From NCBI GenBank assembly GCA_020844795.1, contig CP086218.1, positions 1,175,122 to 1,214,529 of the forward strand: a stretch of DNA of 39,408 nucleotides. Direction: 5' to 3'. The stretch is from Methanothrix sp. Its GTDB lineage: Archaea > Halobacteriota > Methanosarcinia > Methanotrichales > Methanotrichaceae. Shown here piece by piece: positions 16,222-25,300 of the stretch. Numbering within the stretch: the stretch's first letter is position 1; the number at the start of each line of letters is the position of its first letter. The position numbers and the translations under genes are program-made. A model generated the notes under the pieces. That model was given only the letters and a program-made list of their open reading frames with translations. It did not search any database and was not told the origin of the DNA.

Positions 16222-17337
16222 GTGAAGATCGAGGTCTGGACCTGGGGGACGGGGGGGCCCTTCGGGAGGGAGCTGGGGATAATCCCTGAGAGGAGACGCC
16301 GGGGACATACGGCGACATCGATAGTGGTATCCGATGGGAGAGATGGAGGGGCTACGGTCCACTATATGATCGACGCCGGGGCTCCCGCCGTCGAGACGAT
16401 GATCGAGAGGGGGATCTCCTCCCCCCAGATCCTCTTCATCACCCACCCCCACTTCGACCACATCTCCGACCTCGACCGCCTCGCCAACAGCAGGATGAGG
16501 GGGCTGATGCTCCGGGGAGGGGTCCGGGATCTCGAAGAGGCGAAGGCGATATTTGGGCCACTGGTGGTGGTGGGGGCCGATGAATGCATAAACCACCCCG
16601 CCGACGGGGTCAGGGCGAGGTTCGGCTACCTGGAGGGGCTCGTCTCCTGGAAGTCGATATCGGCGTATGATAAATGGCACTCGGTCCATCAGGACGGTCC
16701 GAGGGGACGGAAAGAGGGCTCCATCGAGATACGTCGGGCCGGCCATGAGAGATCCGGCTCCAACGCCGAAATGACCGCGGATATGATCAGAGAGGAGGAG
16801 AGAGCCGCCCCGTCGACGGGGCCGGAGAGCGCCATCAGAACCGAAAGACACCTACCCCTGGAGTTCAAGCTCCTCCCGGTCCGGCATTCAAAACACGCCC
16901 CTGGCTCGTCCACCTTCGTGTTCAGGTTCAGGAGGAGCGGAGGCGGCCAGAGGGTCCCGGAAGACGGAGGCGGCCGCCTGCGACCCAGGAACGTCGTCAT
17001 CTTCGGGGACTTCAAATCGATGGAGGGCTGGGTCGCCGACAGCCCCGACCTCATAGACCCGGCCTGCCTCATCCTCGACTCCAACACCATAAGGGCCTGC
17101 GGAAAGTATCACGCCAGCTTCGAGGAGAACAGGTCCCTCATCGACCGGTGGACCACTGGGGGCGAGGAGGTCCTCGTCCTATTGAACCACATCTCGGGCT
17201 TCGGCGACTACCTTGAGGGGTTCTACGACGGCGTCCCCGACGACAGGGACTGGCAGGAAGCCGTCGACGGATACGCCCCAAAGCCGGGGGTCGCCATCAA
17301 AATAGCCGAGGACGGGAGTTGCCATAGGATAATATGA
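16222..17337 (+). CDS. MBL-fold metallo-hydrolase with a hydrophilic insertion
   Basis: A 371-residue metallo-beta-lactamase-fold enzyme. The dinuclear metal motif THPHFDH (followed by ISDLDRL) is near residue 75. VIFGDF near residue 255 supplies the bridging Asp and the LLNHISGF segment the late His. The broad arrangement is like RNase Z/cyclic-phosphodiesterase-type members. Between the two halves lies a polar, charged stretch of about 50 residues (around 155-210, rich in Glu, Arg and Ser) that looks unstructured and unusual for the fold. GTG 16222 is preferred over the in-frame TTG at 16207 because GAGGTGGGGG sits just before it. No signal peptide. Substrate unknown; regulation may involve the tandem repeat upstream. 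Confidence 0.82.
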   Translation: MKIEVWTWGTGGPFGRELGIIPERRRRGHTATSIVVSDGRDGGATVHYMIDAGAPAVETMIERGISSPQILFITHPHFDHISDLDRLANSRMRGLMLRGGVRDLEEAKAIFGPLVVVGADECINHPADGVRARFGYLEGLVSWKSISAYDKWHSVHQDGPRGRKEGSIEIRRAGHERSGSNAEMTADMIREEERAAPSTGPESAIRTERHLPLEFKLLPVRHSKHAPGSSTFVFRFRRSGGGQRVPEDGGGRLRPRNVVIFGDFKSMEGWVADSPDLIDPACLILDSNTIRACGKYHASFEENRSLIDRWTTGGEEVLVLLNHISGFGDYLEGFYDGVPDDRDWQEAVDGYAPKPGVAIKIAEDGSCHRII

Positions 17338-17436
17338 CCATATCCTCCGGAGGTCAGAGAGCACCGGCAGACTATAGAACTCAGCAAGAATCATTTATTG
17401 CTGCTAAAAGCCCGCAAAAAGGGGAGCGTTATCGTC

Positions 17437-18480
17437 ATGAAAGATGAGATATTTCTGATCCTTCTCGGGGCGCTGCTGGCGGCCCCGGCCGCCTCTGCAG
17501 CCCCGGTCTTCCAGGACCTGGGCCCTTACTCCGTCTCCTTCAACCTCATCCTACAATCCGGCTGGACCGTCCAGGTCCCGGAGCCGGTCGAGGGGAGGAC
17601 GCCGGAGGGGGTCGGTTACGTCGAGCGAACTATCCGGATAGACTCCGATGAAGGCCTGGCCGAGATCAGGGTGACTGCATACGGGTCCCCCGTCCCGGCC
17701 GGAGACGGGGCCACCAGGGCCCTCAGCCGGAAGGCCCCCTGGGGGATCGGGACCGTCGGGGTCGAGACGAAGGAGAGGCTGGTGGACAGGCGTACCGGGT
17801 CTCATACCACCTTCCAGCAGCCCAGGGGCGGAGAGGTCCATCAGGCGGCATACTGGCTGGATAGATACCTCGCCCCCGGCGACTATCGGGGACGGACGTC
17901 CTGCGTCATATCCTCGTCCCTTCCCTGGCAGGCGACGAAAGAGCTCTTCGATACCCTCCACGTGGAGGAGAGGAGAGAGGAGGCCGAGAGGCCCACGACG
18001 ATTGCGACTGTGATCGCAGGGGAGTACCGGGTCTCCTTCGACCTCGGAGATCTCGATTACACCGTCATCGATGGGGAGGCCGTGGCTGGAGAGGAGGATG
18101 GTCCCGGGGTTCTCAGGCGCAAGATCACCATCGACGGCGGAGATAAGGCTGCTTCTATCATGATAACCGGCTACAGCGAGCCGAGGCTGGTGAATGCTGA
18201 GACCGAAAGGCTCCTCGCCGAGGCGCTCCTCCAGGCCGGGGGATACATCAAGAATAACGGATCCCTGTGGGATATCGGTGGAGTCTCCGGGGTTCTGGGG
18301 GTCGGAGAAGATCCAAACCACCAGATATTGTATGTGGCGATCTTCTGGCCCGACCAGATCCGGAGAGCCGGGGGCGACCTAATCGGGATGACGAGATGCG
18401 AGGTGGTCTCGAGGTACCGGTGGACCGAGACGGAGAGGCTCCTTTCCACCCTCCGGGTGGAGAGGTCAATGGAGGGATGA
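17437..18480 (+). CDS. Secreted protein with an internally duplicated domain
   Basis: A 347-residue exported protein from ATG 17437 (GGGGAG nine bases upstream), with a signal peptide over residues 1-22 (LILLGALLAAPAASAA). The mature part is two similar domains in tandem. Matching landmarks are YSVSFNL with YRVSFDL, RTIRIDSDEGLAEIRVTAYG with RKITIDGGDKAASIMITGYS, and SCVISSSLPWQATKELFDTL with RCEVVSRYRWTETERLLSTL. The copies are diverged, about 160 residues each. One Cys is retained at the same place in each copy, which could form a disulfide. I know no family name. The next gene starts within 25 bases, so the two are probably co-transcribed. Confidence 0.78.
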   Translation: MKDEIFLILLGALLAAPAASAAPVFQDLGPYSVSFNLILQSGWTVQVPEPVEGRTPEGVGYVERTIRIDSDEGLAEIRVTAYGSPVPAGDGATRALSRKAPWGIGTVGVETKERLVDRRTGSHTTFQQPRGGEVHQAAYWLDRYLAPGDYRGRTSCVISSSLPWQATKELFDTLHVEERREEAERPTTIATVIAGEYRVSFDLGDLDYTVIDGEAVAGEEDGPGVLRRKITIDGGDKAASIMITGYSEPRLVNAETERLLAEALLQAGGYIKNNGSLWDIGGVSGVLGVGEDPNHQILYVAIFWPDQIRRAGGDLIGMTRCEVVSRYRWTETERLLSTLRVERSMEG

Positions 18481-18503
18481 ACAGCCCTGGAGGTTCGAGT
18501 TCC

Positions 18504-20114
18504 ATGCCGGATATGGGACGGCTTCTGTTGTGGGCGCTCCTCCTCGTCCATCTCCTACCGATGGCGTCTGGTGGAGAAGGAGCGAGCCCTTATCTGGAGA
18601 TCGACGAGTTCGCCCTCGCCGCCCCCGCCGGGGCGGAGGCGACCCCAGGAGACCTCGCCCGCTACCTCTCTATGGCCGGAGATGGCGACGAAGAGCGGGC
18701 CCGGGCGATCTACCGGTGGATCACGGCTAAGATCGATTACGACGTCGAAGCTTCAAAGGGCGGCCCCGGGGTCGGTGGCCGGGGTAGGAGTCCCGAAGAG
18801 GTCCTCTCGGAGAGGAGGGGGGTATGCGGCGAGTACAGCGCCCTCTTTGCGAGGCTCTGCCAGCTCTCGGGGCTCGAGGCCGAGGTGATCCCCGGCATCG
18901 GGAAAGGGAGCGGCTACACCGTAGGCTCAGATATTCCGGGATCGAGGAACCACGCCTGGAACGCCGTCAAGATCGATGGCGAGTGGAGGCTCGTCGACTC
19001 CACCTGGGGTGCCGGATACCTGGACCCCCGGGCCGGGTTCGTCGAGAAGTTCGAGGAGTTCTACTTCCTGACCCCCCCAGAGGATCTCGTCTGGACCCAC
19101 CTCCCCGAGGACCCCAGATGGCAGCTTTTGGAGGAGCCTCTATCGCGGGAGGAGTTCGAGGGCCTCCCTTATCCGAAGGCCGCATTCTTCAACAACGATA
19201 TCCTGATCCTGGAACCGATGGAGGGGACGATCGGATCCGACGGCGAGGCGGCGGTCCACCTCTCCGCCCCGGAGGAGGTGGGGTTCATCGCCGAACTCTT
19301 CGACGAGAGGGGGGAGAAGCTTCCCGGCCGGTTCGCCCAGGTCCGGCGGTCCGGCGGCGAGGTTCTCGTCCGGGCGGCCTTCCCCGATCCGGGAGACTAT
19401 ACCCTCCGGATATATTCAAAGCGGTTCCAGGCGGAGGAGGCGTACGCCTGGACCCTCGACTACCGGATCGCCGCCGGGATGAACGCCCCGGCGGGGGTCG
19501 GCTTTCCCGCAGTCTGGGACGGCTTCTGGGAGATGGGACTGGAGGCGAAGAGCCACCCAGGAGGGCTGATCGAGGCGGGGGCGGAGATGGAGGTCGCCTT
19601 CTCGGCCCCCGAGGAGGTCCTCCTCCTGGCCCGCCTCCTCGACGACGGGGGGCGGGAGCTTCCCGAAGAGGCGACCTTCGCCCAGAGGGAGGGGGAAGAT
19701 TACGTCGTCAGGGCCGCCTTCCCGGCCCAGGGAGAGTACACCCTCCGGATCTACGGGAGGCGGGGCGGCGATCCCGGAGGCGAGTACGCCCCGGTCCTCG
19801 AATACGCCGTCGTCGCCGGGGCCGGGAACGATGGAGCCGGATATCCCAGGGCCCTGGGGGCTTTTGCCGCAGTTGGAGCCAGGCTCATCCATCCCCTGGA
19901 GGGGAGGCTTCCCGCCGCATCCCAGGAGTTTGACCTCCTCGTCCCCGGAGCCGGGGATGTGGCGGTGATCAACGGCGGCGTCTGGACTCGTTTAACCAAA
20001 GACGGGGAACATTTTTGGGGGGAGGCGGTCCTCTCCGGTGGAGAGGCCCGGGTGGCGGCGCGGTTCTCTGAAGACCGGGAATACAGCGTCCTCCTCGCCT
20101 ATGATGTAGAGTGA
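18504..20114 (+). CDS. Exported transglutaminase-like protein with repeated C-terminal domains
   Basis: A 536-residue protein from ATG 18504, preceded by GGAGGT ten bases upstream; an ATG at 18477 that overlaps the previous stop is an alternative. A hydrophobic signal covers residues 6-20. Residues 40-175 form a transglutaminase/cysteine-protease core with the complete triad: Cys108 in RRGVCGEYSALF, His150 in RNHAWNAVKI and Asp165 in LVDSTWG. The C-terminal half holds two clear beta-sandwich repeats (SAPEEVGFIAELFDERG... and SAPEEVLLLARLLDDGG..., each ending AAFPxxGxYTLRIY) and a weaker third, like the KY/CYK3-type proteins. It probably cross-links or cleaves surface proteins outside the cell; which of these is unknown. 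Confidence 0.87.
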   Translation: MPDMGRLLLWALLLVHLLPMASGGEGASPYLEIDEFALAAPAGAEATPGDLARYLSMAGDGDEERARAIYRWITAKIDYDVEASKGGPGVGGRGRSPEEVLSERRGVCGEYSALFARLCQLSGLEAEVIPGIGKGSGYTVGSDIPGSRNHAWNAVKIDGEWRLVDSTWGAGYLDPRAGFVEKFEEFYFLTPPEDLVWTHLPEDPRWQLLEEPLSREEFEGLPYPKAAFFNNDILILEPMEGTIGSDGEAAVHLSAPEEVGFIAELFDERGEKLPGRFAQVRRSGGEVLVRAAFPDPGDYTLRIYSKRFQAEEAYAWTLDYRIAAGMNAPAGVGFPAVWDGFWEMGLEAKSHPGGLIEAGAEMEVAFSAPEEVLLLARLLDDGGRELPEEATFAQREGEDYVVRAAFPAQGEYTLRIYGRRGGDPGGEYAPVLEYAVVAGAGNDGAGYPRALGAFAAVGARLIHPLEGRLPAASQEFDLLVPGAGDVAVINGGVWTRLTKDGEHFWGEAVLSGGEARVAARFSEDREYSVLLAYDVE

Positions 20115-20336
20115 GAGTCCTCCAGGCAAGCTAAACCTCGCCATTTTAGATACCTCAAAATCCATCTTGCCATCGTTGATGTCAGATTTCGAGCTGCATA
20201 TCGAGATCGAGATACGCCGTATCGATGATTCACTCGAAGACTTGCTCTCCCAAAGTCGTCATGAGATCCTCAGCCATGGATGGAATGGACGCCGCCTTTG
20301 ATAGCGGGGGAGGCCTGAAGTATAAATTCCTGCGAA

Positions 20337-20358
20337 GAAAAGATTAAAAAAAGGTTTT
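20337..20358 (-). terminator. T-tract terminator of the fpo operon
   Basis: Immediately after the fpoN stop the minus strand reads a run of T (CCTTTTTTTAATCTTTTCTTC). Archaeal RNA polymerase ends transcripts at such U-rich tracts, and this is the end of the eleven-gene operon with a convergent gene beyond. Confidence 0.6.
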
Positions 20359-21837
20359 TCAGTGCAGCAGAACCGCTGCTGCACTGTAGGCGAAGTCTAC
20401 GAAGGCCTGCGGGAAGAGGCCGATGTAGAAGACCGCCACCAGGGCGACGACCATAGCCAGAACGTAGCCCCTCGGCTCGAGGATCTTCTCGCCAGCGGGC
20501 TCTTTCATGTACATGTACATGATCACCCTCAGATAATATGCGAGGGAGAGAGCGCTGTTGAGGACCGCCAGGACCGCGAGCCAGACGAGGCCTGCGTGGA
20601 TGGCCGACATGAAGACCATCAACTTGCCCCAGAAGACCGCCATCGGCGGGATCCCCGAGAGGGAGAAGAGGAAGATCAGCATGCAGAACGCCGTTATCGG
20701 CGCCCTTCTTCCCAGTCCCGCATAATGCTCGATGTCATCGGAGTTCTCCTTGCCTTCTCTGAGGACCATATAGCCGACCACCGCCACGGCGATGAAGGCC
20801 CCGGCCTTGGAGAAGGCGTGACCGAGGATGAGCATCAGGCTTCCTGCGATCCCTCCCAGCGCCACGTCGATATCGAAGCCGCCGTTGTTGACGGCGCCGA
20901 CGACGACGAAGGCTATGGCGATGTATCCGGCATAAGCGACGCTGGAGTATGCGAGCATCCTCTTTACGCTATTCTGCCAGATGGCGACGATGTTCCCCAG
21001 GGTCATCGTCAACGCCACCAGGACCGCGAAGGCCATGAACCACTCCATCCTCAGGGCGAGGAGGGCGATGAAGATCACCTTGAAGGCGGCGACGAACCCC
21101 ATCTTCTTGGAGCCGGCGGCGAGGAAGGCCGTGACGATCGTCGGCGACCCCTCGTAAGTGTCCGGTGCCCACATGTGGAAGGGGACGAGGGCCATCTTGA
21201 ACCCGAAGCCTGCCACCACGAATAGGAGGGCTACGAGGGTTGCAGGGCCCATCATCTCCATGGAGGCTGCTGCCACTTCCGCGATCTTCGTCGTCCCGGT
21301 GAGGCCGTAGAGGAGGGAGAAGCCGAAGAGCATCGTCGCAGATGAGACGGACCCGAAGATGAAGTACTTCATCGCGGCTTCCAGGTTCTTCCTCTCCCTG
21401 TCGAAGGCGGCCATGGCGTAAGTCGACAGGCTCGCCAGCTCAAAGCCGACCCATAACGTCAGGAGATCGACCGCGCTGGAGACTACCATCATCCCGATCG
21501 TTGCCAGGAGGAGTAGTATGTAGAACTCGTCCTGGGCGGGACTGTCCTTGTACCTGCTGAGGCCGGCCAGGACCACGATCAGAGAGACCGAGATGAAGAC
21601 CACCTTGAAGAACTGGGAGAGAGGGTCGACCTCCACCGTCCCAAAGAAGATCGGCCCCGTGGTCCTATCGGCACCGATCGCGAGGAGGAGGGCGGCCGCA
21701 AGCCCGGCGAGGGCGAGGTACCCCTGTATGTTCTTGTTCTTCAGGCGAAGCCCCAAGAGGACCATCACCATTACAAGTCCCGTCAGCAACGACTCTGCTC
21801 CCATAAGAGAGAGATAGTCGCTGAATCCTAGTGTCAC
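20359..21837 (-). CDS. fpoN: F420H2 dehydrogenase (Fpo) subunit N, antiporter-like
   Basis: A 492-residue proton-translocating membrane subunit homologous to NuoN/ND2 of complex I, with about 14 helices. Family landmarks are the conserved Glu/Lys helices around WVGFELASLSTYAM, the GSxSSATMLFGFSLLYG helix and the PFHMWAPDTYEGSPT loop, followed by KRMLAYSSVAYAGY. It is the last gene of the operon. Start is GTG 21837, with GGTGATC, a strong Shine-Dalgarno, within the last codons of fpoM. In Methanosarcina an fpoO follows; here none is seen, and a terminator comes at once. Confidence 0.95.
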   Translation of the reverse strand: MTLGFSDYLSLMGAESLLTGLVMVMVLLGLRLKNKNIQGYLALAGLAAALLLAIGADRTTGPIFFGTVEVDPLSQFFKVVFISVSLIVVLAGLSRYKDSPAQDEFYILLLLATIGMMVVSSAVDLLTLWVGFELASLSTYAMAAFDRERKNLEAAMKYFIFGSVSSATMLFGFSLLYGLTGTTKIAEVAAASMEMMGPATLVALLFVVAGFGFKMALVPFHMWAPDTYEGSPTIVTAFLAAGSKKMGFVAAFKVIFIALLALRMEWFMAFAVLVALTMTLGNIVAIWQNSVKRMLAYSSVAYAGYIAIAFVVVGAVNNGGFDIDVALGGIAGSLMLILGHAFSKAGAFIAVAVVGYMVLREGKENSDDIEHYAGLGRRAPITAFCMLIFLFSLSGIPPMAVFWGKLMVFMSAIHAGLVWLAVLAVLNSALSLAYYLRVIMYMYMKEPAGEKILEPRGYVLAMVVALVAVFYIGLFPQAFVDFAYSAAAVLLH

Positions 21838-21838
21838 T

Positions 21839-23341
21839 TCAGATCACCCCCGTCTGCGCCAGGGTCAAAAACGGATTGACCAGCGGCTCTGCCGCAACTC
21901 CCATGATGTCGGTGATCGTCGCCGGCTGGACCCCGAAGTAGATTATGAGCAGTATCAATATGCCCATCGACAGGATCTCGTAGGAATGAGGATCTTTGAG
22001 ATCCAGGTACTTCTTCAGGATCGGCCCGAACATCACCTTCTGCATCGCCCAGAGGTGGTATCCCGCGGTGACGACGATGCCGCCGAAGATCGTTATCAGG
22101 ACGTATACGGGCAGGTTCTCGTAAGCTCCGGCCAGGACCGATACCTCGGCGACGAAGCCGCACATCCCCGGCAGACCCAGGGAGGCCATGAATCCCGCCA
22201 GCATCAGGACGCTGAACTGGGGCATCCTGTCGGCGAGCCCTCCGAGCTCGGAGATTATCCTCGTCCCAGCGATGTGCTGGATCGTCCCGGCGGACATGAA
22301 GAGGACGCAGGTGATGAGCCCGTGGCTGAACTGCTGGAACATCGCCCCCTGGACAGAGAGGATGCTCAAAGCTCCGGCCCCCAGGAGGACGTAGCCCATG
22401 TGGCTGACGCTGGAGTAGGCGACCATCTTCTTAAGGTCCTTCTGGGACAGGGCCAAGAAGGCTCCATAGACGATGCTCACAACCCCTATCACCGCCATCA
22501 GCGTGATGTAGTTGGGGGATACGTTCGGGAGTATCGGCATGATTATCCTGAAGAGTCCATAGCCTCCCATCTTCAGGAGTAGCGCCGCCAGAAGGACGCT
22601 GCCCGCGGTAGGCGCCTCGACGTGGGCGTCGGGAAGCCAGGTGTGGAAGGGGACGGCGGGCATCTTCACCAGGAACCCCAGAAGGAGCCCGAAGAAGATC
22701 AGGTTCAGCGCCATCGGCGAGAATATCGTCGAGTCCCCCGTCGCCGCCAGGAGCGTCATCATGTCGAAGGTCCGCAGGCCCTCAGGCGTCCTGTAGCTGA
22801 AGTAGAGGGCGAATATCGAGAGGAGCATTATCAAGCTCGCCACGTGGGTGTAGATGAAGAACTTGACAGCTGCATAGTCCTTCCTCGGCCCGCCCCATAC
22901 CCCCACCAGGAAGAACATGGGGATCAGGACGACCTCCCAGAAGATGTAGAAGAGGAAGAAGTCCAGGGCCGCGAATACTCCGAGAACCCCCACCTCGTTC
23001 AGGAGGAGGAGGGCGAAGAACTGGTTTGACCTCTTAGTCTCACCCCAGGAGTATACCACCACCAAAACGGTGACGATGGTTGTCAGGAGGATCAGAGGCA
23101 AACCTATGCCGTCTACTCCGACGGTATACTTGACGCCGATGGCCGGTACCCAGTCGTAGCTCTCGACGAACTGCATGGCGTTCGTCGTCCTGTCGAACTC
23201 CCTGAAGATCTGGAGCGATATCACCAGAGGTATCAGAGACCCGATCAGGGCAGCATACTTCGCACCCCTCCCGAAGAAGAAGGCAACGATAGCTGCTAAG
23301 AGCGGTACGGCGATCATCAGTGAAATGGCGTTATCCATCAT
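21839..23341 (-). CDS. fpoM: F420H2 dehydrogenase (Fpo) subunit M, antiporter-like
   Basis: A 500-residue NuoM/ND4 homolog, one of three Mrp-antiporter-like pumps of the membrane arm. Landmarks are FYIFWEVVLIPMFFLVGVWGG with the key Glu, VPFHTWLPDAHVEAPTAGSVLLAALLLKMG with the second-half charged residues, and KKMVAYSSVSHMGYVLLG. All membrane helices appear complete. Its ATG overlaps the fpoL stop by four bases (ATGA), showing translational coupling. Confidence 0.96.
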   Translation of the reverse strand: MMDNAISLMIAVPLLAAIVAFFFGRGAKYAALIGSLIPLVISLQIFREFDRTTNAMQFVESYDWVPAIGVKYTVGVDGIGLPLILLTTIVTVLVVVYSWGETKRSNQFFALLLLNEVGVLGVFAALDFFLFYIFWEVVLIPMFFLVGVWGGPRKDYAAVKFFIYTHVASLIMLLSIFALYFSYRTPEGLRTFDMMTLLAATGDSTIFSPMALNLIFFGLLLGFLVKMPAVPFHTWLPDAHVEAPTAGSVLLAALLLKMGGYGLFRIIMPILPNVSPNYITLMAVIGVVSIVYGAFLALSQKDLKKMVAYSSVSHMGYVLLGAGALSILSVQGAMFQQFSHGLITCVLFMSAGTIQHIAGTRIISELGGLADRMPQFSVLMLAGFMASLGLPGMCGFVAEVSVLAGAYENLPVYVLITIFGGIVVTAGYHLWAMQKVMFGPILKKYLDLKDPHSYEILSMGILILLIIYFGVQPATITDIMGVAAEPLVNPFLTLAQTGVI

Positions 23342-25296
23342 ATCGCCACCTCCATTGTAGCCAGTTGAATCAAGATCAACAGCACTGCCAGTCCTAGAAC
23401 TATGGCGGTGATGTAGTTCTGTATGACCCCGGTCTGAAGCTTACGCAGCGTTCCGCCGACCCCCACCAATACTGCACTTATCTTGTTCACCGCTCCATCT
23501 ATGATCTTCAGATCGATCATATTGGAGACTAGGGCCAAGCCGTAGACCACCTTCTCTGCGAACCAGAGGGTGTAGATCTCGTGCTGGTAGTAGGCCTTGA
23601 GGAGGATCTGCCTGACGGGGTCCTTCTCCGAGGTGATCATAGACGGATCGAACCTCTTCCACCTCGAGTAGAATAGTGCCGCTATTATTATTCCACCGAC
23701 TCCGACTATTATCGGGAGGAGCTTGAAGATCAGCGGCTCATGGACGTGGTCGTGGTGGACATGGTGGCCTCCGATATGGGCCAGCTCTTCAAAGTCGACT
23801 CCGAAGTGGTCGAAGTTGTTGCCCACGTAGTCGTAGAAGGCTCCCTGGGACGGCATCCCCATGAAGAGGGCGAATACCGCGAGAATCACCAGAGGCCCCA
23901 GCATGATCCAGGGGGACTCGTGCTTGTGATAGTCGGACCTCGGCTCGCCGTCGAAGGTGAGGAACCAGAGCCTGAAGGTGTAGATCGCCGTCAGGAGGGC
24001 CGCCAGGATGACGAATACGTACGGTACCCATCCGAGGCCGAAGGCCCCGTTCTCGAAGGCGAGGATTATGATCTCGTCCTTGCTGAAGAAGCCCGTCGTC
24101 AGGGGGAACCCTGCCAGGGTCAGCGACCCCGCCAGCATGGTGAGGCCGGTCCATTTCATCGATCTCAAGACGCCTCCCATCTCCCTCATATCATTCGTCG
24201 CCACGGCGTGGATGACGCTGCCTGCGCAGAGGAAGAGGAGGGCCTTGAAGAAGGAGTGGCCTATGAGGTGGAACATGGATACGCCGACGGCGGTCGCGCC
24301 GACGGCGGCACCGAACCCCAGGGCCGCCATCATATATCCCAGCTGGCTGACCGTCGAATAGGCGAGAACCCTCTTGATGTCGAACATCACCAGGCCCATC
24401 GTCGCCGCAAATAGCGCCGTGAAGGCGCCTATGTATGCCACGACCATGAGGGCATCTGGGGCCGCATAGAAGAGGGGGAACATCCTGGCGACGAGGTAGA
24501 CGCCGGCGGTTACCATCGTCGCAGCGTGTATCATGGCCGAGACGGTGGTGGGACCCTCCATGGCGTCGGGGAGCCAGACGTGGAGCGGGAACTGACCGGA
24601 CTTGCCCACCGCCCCTCCGAAGAGGAGTAGGGCGATCCAGGTGAGCTGGTCGGGGGGTATGAGGGCGAGGCTGTCGTATATCGTCTGGAACTGGAGGAGG
24701 TAAGCCCCCTCAGGGAGGACGAGGTTCAGCTTCACCATGTTGGTGTATAGGATCACGATCCCCGCCAGGAACATGACGTCTCCGACCCTCGTCACCAGGA
24801 AGGCCTTCTTAGCGGCAGAGGCCGCTGAGGGCTTGCGGTACCAGAACCCGATGAGAAGGTACGAACAGAGGCCCACCAGCTCCCAGAATATGAAGAGCTG
24901 AAGCAGGTTGTCCGAGAAGACCAGGCCGAGCATCGCCGCGGTGAAGAGGCCGGCTTCGGCGAAGTACCGTGCCATGCCCGGGTCGCCTTCCATGTACCCC
25001 AGAGCGTACGTATGAATCAGCGTACAGACGAAGGTCACCATCAACAGCATCACTATCGCGAGCGGATCTATCAGTATCCCCACGTTGAAGCTGGCGAACC
25101 AGTGCATCGATTGATGGACTATCTCATTGTTCGGGTAGATCTCTCTGAATATCTGGAACGAGAGTATGAACCCGGCGAAGGTAGCCAGAACTGTGAGGAA
25201 CCCGCCGCCCTTTGGCAGACGCCAACCGAGGAAGATCGTGAGGACGAAGGCCAGAACCGGCAGCCCCACGATCAGATAGGCGTAATCTTGGTACAT
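23338..25296 (-). CDS. fpoL: F420H2 dehydrogenase (Fpo) subunit L, antiporter-like
   Basis: A 652-residue NuoL/ND5 homolog, the distal pump of the membrane arm. It has LFIFWELVGLCSYLLIGFWY, KSGQFPLHVWLPDAMEGPTTVSAMIHAATMV and KRVLAYSTVSQLGYM. A C-terminal extension with further helices would include the lateral helix along the arm. A His-rich cytoplasmic or outer loop (IGGHHVHHDHVHEP, near residue 490) is notable and could bind metal. Four bases separate it from fpoK. Confidence 0.96.
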   Translation of the reverse strand: MYQDYAYLIVGLPVLAFVLTIFLGWRLPKGGGFLTVLATFAGFILSFQIFREIYPNNEIVHQSMHWFASFNVGILIDPLAIVMLLMVTFVCTLIHTYALGYMEGDPGMARYFAEAGLFTAAMLGLVFSDNLLQLFIFWELVGLCSYLLIGFWYRKPSAASAAKKAFLVTRVGDVMFLAGIVILYTNMVKLNLVLPEGAYLLQFQTIYDSLALIPPDQLTWIALLLFGGAVGKSGQFPLHVWLPDAMEGPTTVSAMIHAATMVTAGVYLVARMFPLFYAAPDALMVVAYIGAFTALFAATMGLVMFDIKRVLAYSTVSQLGYMMAALGFGAAVGATAVGVSMFHLIGHSFFKALLFLCAGSVIHAVATNDMREMGGVLRSMKWTGLTMLAGSLTLAGFPLTTGFFSKDEIIILAFENGAFGLGWVPYVFVILAALLTAIYTFRLWFLTFDGEPRSDYHKHESPWIMLGPLVILAVFALFMGMPSQGAFYDYVGNNFDHFGVDFEELAHIGGHHVHHDHVHEPLIFKLLPIIVGVGGIIIAALFYSRWKRFDPSMITSEKDPVRQILLKAYYQHEIYTLWFAEKVVYGLALVSNMIDLKIIDGAVNKISAVLVGVGGTLRKLQTGVIQNYITAIVLGLAVLLILIQLATMEVAI

Positions 25297-25300
25297 CCCT

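Noticed and set aside
15974-16318. N-terminal extension of the secreted protein at 15281
   Set aside because: The extra 115 residues are Pro/Arg/Ser-rich without a fold, run through the divergent promoter and tandem repeat, and would bury the signal peptide.
18490-18503. GGTTCGAGTTCC, resembling a tRNA T-arm
   Set aside because: The flanking bases do not pair into a T-stem, no cloverleaf can be built, and the site lies between a good Shine-Dalgarno and the start of a coding gene.
20179-20301. A 40-residue plus-strand ORF in the gap between the transglutaminase and fpoN
   Set aside because: It starts with ATG and reads like protein (acidic, helical), but has no Shine-Dalgarno and no motif; it may be chance or a gene remnant. 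Conservation would be needed to accept it.
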